Shown here: piece after piece, positions 1-7,105 of the stretch
How positions within the stretch are numbered: the stretch's first letter is position 1
How the letters are laid out: the number at the start of each line of letters is the position of its first letter
From: Acidimicrobiia bacterium
GTDB taxonomy: Bacteria > Actinomycetota > Acidimicrobiia > Acidimicrobiales > SZUA-35
Direction of reading: 5' to 3'
Length of the DNA stretch: 49,868 nucleotides
NCBI GenBank assembly: GCA_003231975.1
Contig: QIKW01000140.1
Span: forward strand, 1-49,868
Position numbers and translations under genes: made by a program
The notes under the pieces: generated by a model
Database searches by the model: none
Seen by the model: the letters and a program-made list of their open reading frames with translations, nothing else
What the model was told of the DNA's origin: nothing

Positions 1-144
1 TTTCTGGCGCCTGGGTGGTGTCTGGTGCTGCTGTGGTTTCTGGCGCCTGGGTGGTGTCTGGTGCTGCTGTGGTTTCTGGCGCATGGGTGGTGTCTGGTGC
101 TGCTGTGGTTTCTGGCGCATGGGTAGTGTCTGGTGCTGCTGATG
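1..144. repeat. Four tandem copies of a 36-bp repeat
   Basis: Units at 1-36, 37-72, 73-108 and 109-144 differ at only a few positions. Each encodes 12 residues of the Thr/Pro-rich linker of the minus-strand lipoprotein. There are no spacers, so it is a coding tandem repeat and not a CRISPR. It may continue outside the window. Confidence 0.9.
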
Positions 145-220
145 TGTCGTCTCCGTTGCCGCAAGCCGACGCTATGAGTGCCAGCGCGACCGCGGCGAAG
201 AAGAACCGCTTGAGAGTCAT
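1..220 (-). CDS. Lipoprotein with 12-residue tandem repeats (3' end outside window)
   Basis: Read on the minus strand, an ATG at 220 opens a frame to the window edge. It begins MTLKRFFFAAVALALIASAC, a classic lipoprotein signal with lipobox IASAC, so the cysteine would be lipidated and the protein held on the outer face of the membrane. After GNGDDTSA comes a Thr/Pro/Ala linker made of repeats of the type APDTTxAPETTA. An AGGAG box lies 9 nt before the ATG. Only the first 73 codons are visible, so the functional domain is unknown. The plus-strand ORF 15..311 is its shadow. The linker type is common in actinobacterial surface lipoproteins. Confidence 0.8.
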   Translation of the reverse strand, partial: MTLKRFFFAAVALALIASACGNGDDTSAAPDTTHAPETTAAPDTTHAPETTAAPDTTQAPETTAAPDTTQAPE

Positions 221-375
221 TAGTCCATGCTCCTGTTTCCCAGCCCGGGCTGCGGGCTTCCGTGAAGCTCACGGTGATCTGACCATAAGTGCGTGGAACG
301 AACCTCGATAGGGACCTTCGTCTCCCATTCTGAATGGCCCCAGCTGTGATGGTCAGCGTGCAGGTAACGTGGGGG

Positions 376-1275
376 ATGGGTTCGATTACGGTGCTCGACG
401 GTGGGATGGGCAAGGAGCTGGCCCGAATCGGTGCCCCGTTTCGCCAGCCGGAATGGTCGGCGCTTGCCTTGATGGAAGACCCAGACTGGGTCCGCACTGC
501 GCACAACAATTTTGTGGCGGCGGGTGCCGAGGTGATCACAACCAATGCCTACGCGGTTGTGCCCTTTCACTTGGGCGAAGAACTCTTTCACCAGCGGGCC
601 TTTGAGCTTGCGAAGTTGGCAGCAACGCTGGCTCGGGAAGTGGCAGACAAGGCCGGGCGCCCGGTGCGAGTTGCGGGGTGTCTGCCCCCTCTGTTCGGTT
701 CCTACGAGCCGGAGAAGTTCGATGCGGCTCTGGCTCCCGCTGCATATTCGATGCTGGTCGACGCTCAGGTTGGGCAGGTGGATCTGTGGCTTGGTGAAAC
801 CATCAGCTCAATATCGGAATTCGAAGCCATTCGGGATGCGGTCGCAGGCATCGACCTTGAGTTATGGGCTTCTTTCACACTGGAGGATCACGTTTCGGGC
901 ACCGAGGCTCGGCTCAGGTCGGGTGAGAGCATTCCGGAAATGGTGGAAGCAGTTGGCGGTGACGCCAGTGCAATTCTGTTCAACTGCTCTCAGCCCGAAC
1001 GTTTCGAAGAAGGCCTTCGTCAGCTGGTGGTGGCGCTTGGTGAGAACCCGTTGTCCATCGCCGTTGGGGTTTACGCCAATGCCTTCGTTGAAAAGGAGGC
1101 CGACTACGCCGCGAATGAAGCCCTGATGGATCACCGACACGATCTCACCCCAGAGGTGTACTGCCAGTTCGCAACTCGGTGGATCAGCCTGGGTGCATCG
1201 ATTGTTGGCGGCTGCTGTGGAATTGGGCCAGATCACATTGCAGCGTTAACTGCTGCTCGCTGGGGGAGTGGCTGA
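376..1275 (+). CDS. Homocysteine S-methyltransferase family protein
   Basis: A 299-residue protein starting MGSITVLDGGMGKELARIG, the standard N-terminus of the homocysteine S-methyltransferase (Pfam S-methyl_trans) family. These enzymes move a methyl group from a donor such as S-methylmethionine to a thiol, using a zinc held by three cysteines. The expected ligands are visible: the Cys of FNCSQPE and the paired Cys of GGCCG near the C-terminus. The longer ORF-track start at 334 adds 14 residues that do not look like the family. The ATG at 376 fits better and lies 5 nt after TAACGT, a possible leaderless -10 box. The 3' end overlaps the convergent gene. The exact methyl donor cannot be read from the sequence. 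Confidence 0.85.
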   Translation: MGSITVLDGGMGKELARIGAPFRQPEWSALALMEDPDWVRTAHNNFVAAGAEVITTNAYAVVPFHLGEELFHQRAFELAKLAATLAREVADKAGRPVRVAGCLPPLFGSYEPEKFDAALAPAAYSMLVDAQVGQVDLWLGETISSISEFEAIRDAVAGIDLELWASFTLEDHVSGTEARLRSGESIPEMVEAVGGDASAILFNCSQPERFEEGLRQLVVALGENPLSIAVGVYANAFVEKEADYAANEALMDHRHDLTPEVYCQFATRWISLGASIVGGCCGIGPDHIAALTAARWGSG

Positions 1276-2183
1276 GCGGGGGCCTGCTGAGTTGGCTGTT
1301 CTTGGGCGAGCGGCCGATGGTCTACAGCCAGTTGCTGAGGTTGTGGCGTGCCGAGTGATCGGTTTAGGAGGTCGTTTGGCTCCGGCCTCACCTGTATGCG
1401 GTGCACGGCCTTGGACCGGTCGAGGTTCAGAAACGATCCCAGGAACGGGCCAAGGTCGGCGAATGCGTTTTGCTCGCATGTCACAGATGCGGCGAACAGG
1501 GCTGCGGTTGATGGTTTTGGGGGGTTTCCCCTGCCGGTTTGCACCAGCATGAGGTCTCGGTGGCTGATGATCATGGCACCAACACTTCCGCTGGCCTCGG
1601 TGTTGACAATCATTGGTTTCGAGGGCGGCACCAGCATGTCGACGGTTTGCAGGATTCGTCCGTCGGCCATGAGACTCAGCAGGGTTGTTGACCCAGACTC
1701 ACGGCTCACTGCGGCTGTTACGAGGCTGTTTCGGGACTGGAACAGATCGAATACGGCGGGAGTCTGTGACGATGCGTCTTCCATCGTGGCAATTCTCACA
1801 AGTTGGAAATGCTTCAGTTCACCGGCGGCCACATGTGGGTCGTCGCCGGAGCCAACTTCGCGGCGGGCCTCGAAACGAAGGGGCCGCTCAATGTAGTCGG
1901 CCAGGAATTCATGATTTATGGGGTTCATTGTCAGCGAGAGCGCGATCCGGCCGATGGCGATCATCTGGCCGGCTAGAACCGCTACCACGCCTGCCTGGGT
2001 CGGCGATGTCCCGCCGGCAAGCAGCGCCGCCCCCACAACCGCGGCGACAACGGCCCAGCACACAAAGGACTGAGTCAAAATTGACCGAATAATCACTCGG
2101 CGGAGCCAACGAATGTCCTGATCCACAACCGGGGTATCGGTCATCCTGCCGCCCGCCTGAGCAAGCCGGGACGATTCGCTCAT
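1233..2183 (-). CDS. Hypothetical two-TM membrane protein
   Basis: No family recognised. About 316 residues from the first ATG (MSESSRLAQ). A later ATG at 2144 (MTDTPVVDQD) is also possible, and the ORF-track start at 2219 is a TTG that I consider too early. A hydrophobic stretch (SFVCWAVVAAVVGAALLAGG) and a second one (AGVVAVLAGQMIAIGRIAL) suggest a two-helix membrane anchor near the N-terminus. The rest looks like a soluble cytoplasmic or exported domain with a Pro/Gln-rich tail. It is convergent with the methyltransferase gene, overlapping it by about 43 nt, and divergent from the EamA transporter. Function unknown. Confidence 0.65.
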   Translation of the reverse strand: MSESSRLAQAGGRMTDTPVVDQDIRWLRRVIIRSILTQSFVCWAVVAAVVGAALLAGGTSPTQAGVVAVLAGQMIAIGRIALSLTMNPINHEFLADYIERPLRFEARREVGSGDDPHVAAGELKHFQLVRIATMEDASSQTPAVFDLFQSRNSLVTAAVSRESGSTTLLSLMADGRILQTVDMLVPPSKPMIVNTEASGSVGAMIISHRDLMLVQTGRGNPPKPSTAALFAASVTCEQNAFADLGPFLGSFLNLDRSKAVHRIQVRPEPNDLLNRSLGTPQPQQLAVDHRPLAQEQPTQQAPAQPLPQRAAVNAAM

Positions 2184-2277
2184 TGGATTCGGCCGGTTTC
2201 TGCCGACAGGTACCGTCAAAACCCGTCAAGCCGAACCCGTTAAGGCCAAACCCCCTAAGGAAGGAAGGCGTCAAACC

Positions 2278-3165
2278 GTGACTGCGGTGATTCTGGCTGC
2301 CATTAGTGCAGCGGCGTACGGCGCAACCGATTTCTCGGGGGCTCTGGCCAGCAAGGAAAACGACTCGACGTTAGTCACGGTTGCCGTTCACGTTGTCAGC
2401 CTTCTTGCCTTGACAGTGGTGGTTTTCACGATTGCTGGCGGCGATTGGACCACCGCCGACCTGTTGTGGGGGGCCCTTGGAGGCGTGGGGGCCGCCTACG
2501 GACAGACAACGTTCTTCAAGGCTTTGGCGCTGGGCCCCATGTCTACTGCCGCATCGCTAACCGCGGTGTTCAGCGCCGCCGTGCCGGTCCTGGCTGGTCT
2601 GCTGATATTCGGTGATCGTCCGGGAACGGTCACCCTTGTTGGCATTTTCCTTGCTGTCCCGGCCGCCGTTCTGGTGTCGGTTGGTGGAATGGCTCTGCGA
2701 GGGGCCCCAATCAACATCACCCCACGAGAACGACTGGCCGGGCTCAGACAACTAAACAGAACCCGGGTGCTCAGTGTCTCAGCGGGCTTCGGATTCGGCC
2801 TCTTCTTCATTGCCCTGTCTCGCACGTCTGAGGCCGCTGGGCTGTTCCCGCTGCTCGGCGCTCGGGTTGCTTCGATCATCAGCCTGTCCGCTGTGCTGTC
2901 GGTGCAGCAACTCTGGAAGCCGATCGCACGCACCTGGTGGCCGCTGATCGGCCTCAGCGGCATCCTCGACCTGGCAGCCAACAGCCTCTACCTCGTTGCG
3001 TTGCGGTTTGGCAGTTTCACGTGGGTGGCTGCGGTTAGTTCGTTGTATCCAGTAAGCACAGTGCTGCTGGCCCGGGTGGTCCTTGGCGAGAGGCTGGCCA
3101 GGGTCCAGGTGGTCGGCATGGTGGCTGCTCTTGTTGCACTGGTCCTGGTTGGCGTCGGCGCCTAG
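2278..3165 (+). CDS. EamA/DMT-family transporter
   Basis: A 295-residue, almost entirely hydrophobic protein with about ten predicted membrane helices arranged as two similar halves, the layout of drug/metabolite (EamA, RhaT-like) permeases of the inner membrane. The family motif style is visible at the end of the second half (AAVSSLYPVSTVLLARVVLGERL), matching the usual LxPVxAxxxxxxxLGE pattern. The start is GTG at 2278, with the purine-rich AAGGAAGGAAGG ending 9 nt upstream. Substrate cannot be predicted; family members export amino acids, nucleotides or other small metabolites. Confidence 0.88.
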   Translation: MTAVILAAISAAAYGATDFSGALASKENDSTLVTVAVHVVSLLALTVVVFTIAGGDWTTADLLWGALGGVGAAYGQTTFFKALALGPMSTAASLTAVFSAAVPVLAGLLIFGDRPGTVTLVGIFLAVPAAVLVSVGGMALRGAPINITPRERLAGLRQLNRTRVLSVSAGFGFGLFFIALSRTSEAAGLFPLLGARVASIISLSAVLSVQQLWKPIARTWWPLIGLSGILDLAANSLYLVALRFGSFTWVAAVSSLYPVSTVLLARVVLGERLARVQVVGMVAALVALVLVGVGA

Positions 3166-3335
3166 GACATAGGTGCTTGGCACCCAAAGACATACGTGCA
3201 TCAAGGCCAATGTGGAAGCATTGATAGCATTGTGCCTAGAGCCAGGTTGCGGGCGCTAGGCCGTTTGGACCATTCCGCCTGCCAATAGGTCCCGGTCAGG
3301 TTAAGGGCCGCTCTAGAACTCCGATACCACTCAGC

Positions 3336-6300
3336 ATGAACGCCCTGTGGAAAATCTGGTTGGCAGTCGCCGGCACCCTGACGACGCTGTATTTCGTAAT
3401 TCCGGATTCAGCGGAAACCAAGCTCGTGCTCTACAACGGCGTAGGCCTGTTGTCGGTGATCCTGGTGTTGTGGGGCGCGAGGAAGCACAAAGCGACACCC
3501 CTGGAACCGTGGCTGTGGTTCGCCGCTGGCCTTGGCTCTTTTCTGGTAGCCGACATCATCTACTACATGCTCGAGATATTCAACCCTGAGGGCCCCCCGT
3601 TCCCGTCAGTTGCAGACTTCTTCTACCTTTCGATGTACCCCTTGATGATCGTTGGCCTCATCAAGATGTCTCGCTCGGTTGACCCAACCAGGGAAGCAAC
3701 CAGCTTCATTGATGCCGCACTGGTTGGGGTTGCGATGTTCGGGGCCATGTGGGTGCTCTTCGTAGACACGATCTTCCTGATCGAAGACAACACAACCGCA
3801 GCTCTGCTGGTTTCGCTGGCATACCCGGTCATGGACGTTGCGCTCCTGGCGGTTGCTGCCAGGCTGGTGGTTGCTGCTCACCTGAAGCATCCGCCGTATG
3901 CGTTCATCTCGGTGGCCATCGCTTCCCTGGCAGTTGCCGACACCGCCTACGGCATCTACAACGCCAGCGGGAGCTTCGAAACCGGGCTTTTCATCGACTT
4001 CTTCTGGCTCGCCTTCTACGCCCTCTTTGCCGCTGCTGCCCTTCACCCAAAGGTGAGCGTGAAGATGCAGGTCACCCACGATGTCTCGCGGTTAACGGGG
4101 CGCCAGTTGGGGATCATGTTCATAGCCACCATTGGTGTGCCGATCATCGATGCCCTGTGGGGCACCCTTCAGGATCGTGTGGTCAGCATCATTGCCTCGG
4201 CCACGATGTCGCTGCTGATCCTGCTGCGTGTCTACATGCAGACCAAAACCATTCAGTCGGGTCGAGAGCGCCTTCGTTATGACGCAGAACACGACTCGCT
4301 AACCGGGCTGGCCAACCGCTCATTGTTCGCCGAACGGACCAGAGCCACGCTTGAAAATCGAAGTCCTGACGGTTCTGTGGCTGTTCTGTTCATTGACCTG
4401 GACGACTTCAAAACGGTAAACGACAGCCTTGGTCACGAAGCAGGCGATGTGTTCTTAACCGAGGTAGCCCGCCGCCTTAGCCGCTGTGTGAGAGACAACG
4501 ACACAATCGCCCGATTCGGGGGAGACGAGTTTGCTGTACTCCTGGAGTCTGGTGCCGATCGCCACGATGCGGTAACAGTCGCTCGTCGCGCGCTCGAGGT
4601 GCTTGATGAGCCGATGATGCTGGGAGATCGCACTGTAAGGGCATCGGCCAGTATCGGAATCGCAACCTATGACGATGCAACTAACGACGTTGAGTCGCTG
4701 CTTCGCAACGCTGACGTTGCGATGTATCTCTCCAAGTCCCGTGGCAAAGGCCGGTTTGAGTTCTTCGAGTCAAAGATGCACGACGAGGCCATCGAGCGCC
4801 TCGACCTCAAGGCCGACCTCCAGCGCGCTCTTGACCGGCGAGAGTTCGTTCTTCACTATCAGCCAATCTTCGATCTCCAGACAGGGCGGGTTGCCCTGGT
4901 TGAGGCACTGGTTCGCTGGCGCCACCCAGACCGAGGGCTCGTTCCCCCTGATCGCTTTATTCCTCTGGCCGAAGAAAGTGGGCTGATTGTTGAACTGGGC
5001 GAGTGGGTGCTGCGCGAGGCATGCACCGAAGCTTCAAAGTGGCACGAAATTGCTGGTTGTGAAGATATTGGCGTGACTGTCAACCTGTCGATGCGGCAGT
5101 TGCAGGACGGCCAACTCATCAACACTCTCACCGGTGCCCTGAAAGACTCCGGGCTGCCTGCGGAATCTCTAGTTCTTGAAATCACAGAGTCAATGCTGGC
5201 TCAGGACTCAGAACACAGCGCCGGGGTGCTTCGTCAGCTGAAGACTGTTGGGGTCAGGATGGCCATCGACGACTTCGGTACCGGCTACTCCTCTCTTAGC
5301 TACCTCAGGTCTTTCCCTGTCGACTCAATCAAGATCGACCGGTCGTTCATAAACGAGCTTCACCGCTCTTCAACCTCGACCGCCCTGATCGAAGCCATCG
5401 TGAACCTTTCACAGGCTCTGGGTGCCTATACGGTTGCCGAGGGCATCGAGCACGCCGATCAGGCAGCAACGCTTCGCAAGCTTGGCTGCGATCAGGGTCA
5501 GGGCTACTACTACTGCCGCCCGATCAGCGCTTCGGCTCTCACCCAACTGTTCAAGGAGCCTCTCCGGGATGAGGCCGAGCCGCTTGAAGCCTGGCGTCGC
5601 AGCTCGGAAAAAGTCCAGAAGCGAATCTTCGACGTAGACGTTCTTACCTCGCTGCCTGAGATCTCGGCAATGTCGGCAGACATCGTTGCCCTCAATGAGG
5701 AACTGAACACTCCCTTGATGGCATCGTGGCCATGGCTTCGGAACTGGTCGGAATGCTTCAGCAGCTGGACGCCGCTGCTGGTGGCGATTCGCAGCGCCGA
5801 CACCGGCCAGCTACGGGCGGCGGCAATGCTGGCAACGATGGAACGGGCAGAAGGCACCGCCATTGTGGCAATGGGCAACGGAAGTTCTCTGTTCACATCG
5901 CTGCAAGCACTTGACGACGACGCTGCTCACGCGCTTGCAGGCGCAGTAGCGGCCACCCTCAGCGAGATCAGCGGAGCATGGTCTTTGGATCTTGAACAAC
6001 TTCGAGACAGCGACGCAACCCTCCGCTACCTGGTTGATGAGCTGGACCATGCCCAGCTTCTCCCCGAACTTCGGGTGCCGCGAGTGCTCTTCACCACGGC
6101 TCACACTGTTGATGATGTGCTCAGCAAGAGCATGCGCAAGCAGCTTCGTCGGGCTCGCAACAAGATCTCCAATGCCGGGGTTGACATGACAATCGCCTTC
6201 GACCGAGGCTCGGCAATATCGATGGCTCTGATTGACGAGGTTGAAAGCGTTCACGTGGCTCGCGACCGTGACGCCCGCCGCTCTTCTGATCTTGACCGGC

Positions 6301-6683
6301 CCGCCGAGCGAGACTTCTGGCGCCGGATCGCTGAAAGCCCAGACCAAGCCTGGGAAGTTGAGATCGCCACACTGCGGCTCGACGGTGAACTTGCCGCCTA
6401 CGTGGTTGCCCTTCTGGACGACGAGACCTACCGGGTCTATGACGGTCGGATGAATTCGAAATGGCAGCAGTTCTCGCCCGGTCGAATCATCGAGGCGCAA
6501 GCACTCAGCCGGGCCATCACCGACCCTCGCTTCAACGAGCTTGATTGGATGTCTGGCATTGCCGCCGAGAAGTTGCTCACCACCAACATTGCAGAAGGCC
6601 GGGCTCGCCTGGTTGCAACCTCGGGAAGCAGCTACCTGTCGGCGCCCAAGCGTTCCAGGAAGAAGCAACTAACAAAGGTATAG
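3336..6683 (+). CDS. Membrane GGDEF-EAL c-di-GMP protein fused to CelD/BcsL-like GNAT domain
   Basis: 1115 residues in three parts. Residues 1-300 hold about ten hydrophobic helices of unknown sensory type. Residues about 320-480 form a GGDEF diguanylate cyclase domain with an intact FGGDEF signature and an RDND inhibitory I-site five residues before it. Residues about 490-740 form an EAL phosphodiesterase domain with EALVRW, EITES, DDFGTGYSSL and IKIDRSF, so the catalytic residues appear present. After about residue 760 the protein continues for 350 residues in a region resembling the CelD/BcsL acetyltransferase family (Acetyltransf_6), with the typical basic SMRKQLRRARNKISNAG segment and a final strand-helix GNAT-like part. 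Both c-di-GMP domains look active; the C-terminal assignment is by pattern and less certain. Confidence 0.9.
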   Translation: MNALWKIWLAVAGTLTTLYFVIPDSAETKLVLYNGVGLLSVILVLWGARKHKATPLEPWLWFAAGLGSFLVADIIYYMLEIFNPEGPPFPSVADFFYLSMYPLMIVGLIKMSRSVDPTREATSFIDAALVGVAMFGAMWVLFVDTIFLIEDNTTAALLVSLAYPVMDVALLAVAARLVVAAHLKHPPYAFISVAIASLAVADTAYGIYNASGSFETGLFIDFFWLAFYALFAAAALHPKVSVKMQVTHDVSRLTGRQLGIMFIATIGVPIIDALWGTLQDRVVSIIASATMSLLILLRVYMQTKTIQSGRERLRYDAEHDSLTGLANRSLFAERTRATLENRSPDGSVAVLFIDLDDFKTVNDSLGHEAGDVFLTEVARRLSRCVRDNDTIARFGGDEFAVLLESGADRHDAVTVARRALEVLDEPMMLGDRTVRASASIGIATYDDATNDVESLLRNADVAMYLSKSRGKGRFEFFESKMHDEAIERLDLKADLQRALDRREFVLHYQPIFDLQTGRVALVEALVRWRHPDRGLVPPDRFIPLAEESGLIVELGEWVLREACTEASKWHEIAGCEDIGVTVNLSMRQLQDGQLINTLTGALKDSGLPAESLVLEITESMLAQDSEHSAGVLRQLKTVGVRMAIDDFGTGYSSLSYLRSFPVDSIKIDRSFINELHRSSTSTALIEAIVNLSQALGAYTVAEGIEHADQAATLRKLGCDQGQGYYYCRPISASALTQLFKEPLRDEAEPLEAWRRSSEKVQKRIFDVDVLTSLPEISAMSADIVALNEELNTPLMASWPWLRNWSECFSSWTPLLVAIRSADTGQLRAAAMLATMERAEGTAIVAMGNGSSLFTSLQALDDDAAHALAGAVAATLSEISGAWSLDLEQLRDSDATLRYLVDELDHAQLLPELRVPRVLFTTAHTVDDVLSKSMRKQLRRARNKISNAGVDMTIAFDRGSAISMALIDEVESVHVARDRDARRSSDLDRPAERDFWRRIAESPDQAWEVEIATLRLDGELAAYVVALLDDETYRVYDGRMNSKWQQFSPGRIIEAQALSRAITDPRFNELDWMSGIAAEKLLTTNIAEGRARLVATSGSSYLSAPKRSRKKQLTKV

Positions 6684-6687
6684 AGGT

Positions 6688-7017
6688 TCACTCTGGCTGG
6701 GTTCTGTGATTCTTGTCCCAGTCTTCGATACAGCGCTCGGCCACCGGCATTACCAAGCCGTGCCGCTTCCGGTCTCGTTCTGAGATGTGGAGGCTGGGCG
6801 GCAGGCGCTGATCGAACGAGCTGACATAAGCCTTCGAATGAGCCTCAAGCCGGTCCCAGGTTGAGGTGGTAACCCAGCCGGTTGGACCAGTGACATCCCG
6901 AGTTGCTTTAACCACATCGTTTGGCAGCTTGACCCGGTCGGCTCGGCTGGCTCGCCAATCTCGCACCAGTTGTATGAAACGTGGCTGTATGAGGTGTGCT
7001 TTCTTGAGACTTGCCAT
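6688..7017 (-). CDS. Hypothetical small protein
   Basis: No family recognised. The minus-strand frame from MASLKKAHLIQPRF (ATG at 7017) encodes about 109 residues, charged and soluble, with no signal peptide. The ORF-track start (7071) adds 18 residues without clear support. It fills the gap between the GGDEF-EAL gene, which ends 5 nt away on the other strand, and the M16 peptidase whose real start is 7106. That gives it room to be a genuine gene rather than a shadow. Amino-acid composition looks protein-like, but a chance ORF cannot be excluded. Confidence 0.5.
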   Translation of the reverse strand: MASLKKAHLIQPRFIQLVRDWRASRADRVKLPNDVVKATRDVTGPTGWVTTSTWDRLEAHSKAYVSSFDQRLPPSLHISERDRKRHGLVMPVAERCIEDWDKNHRTQPE

Positions 7018-7105
7018 GGGACTTCCCGAGTTGGTAACCAAATCTAACCCAAGACGGTTAGGAGTCCGCAACGCGATTCCGCCCGGAATCGGCTACACCA
7101 ATTGC

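Noticed and set aside
1-144. Possible CRISPR array (36-bp repeats)
   Set aside because: Units are directly tandem with no spacers and keep an open minus-strand reading frame for a Thr/Pro linker.
220-591. Minus-strand ORF over the methyltransferase start
   Set aside because: Antisense shadow; the lipoprotein starting at 220 is the supported minus-strand gene there.
3166-3335. c-di-GMP riboswitch upstream of the GGDEF-EAL gene
   Set aside because: No GEMM-I or GEMM-II core motifs seen; only a short GGTGC-TTG-GCACC style hairpin after the EamA gene.
6866-7105. 80-residue N-terminal extension of the M16 peptidase in the ORF track
   Set aside because: It would place residues before a clear lipoprotein signal peptide (MAGNNWIRTLALLTVLALLAAAC) and overlaps a plausible minus-strand gene.
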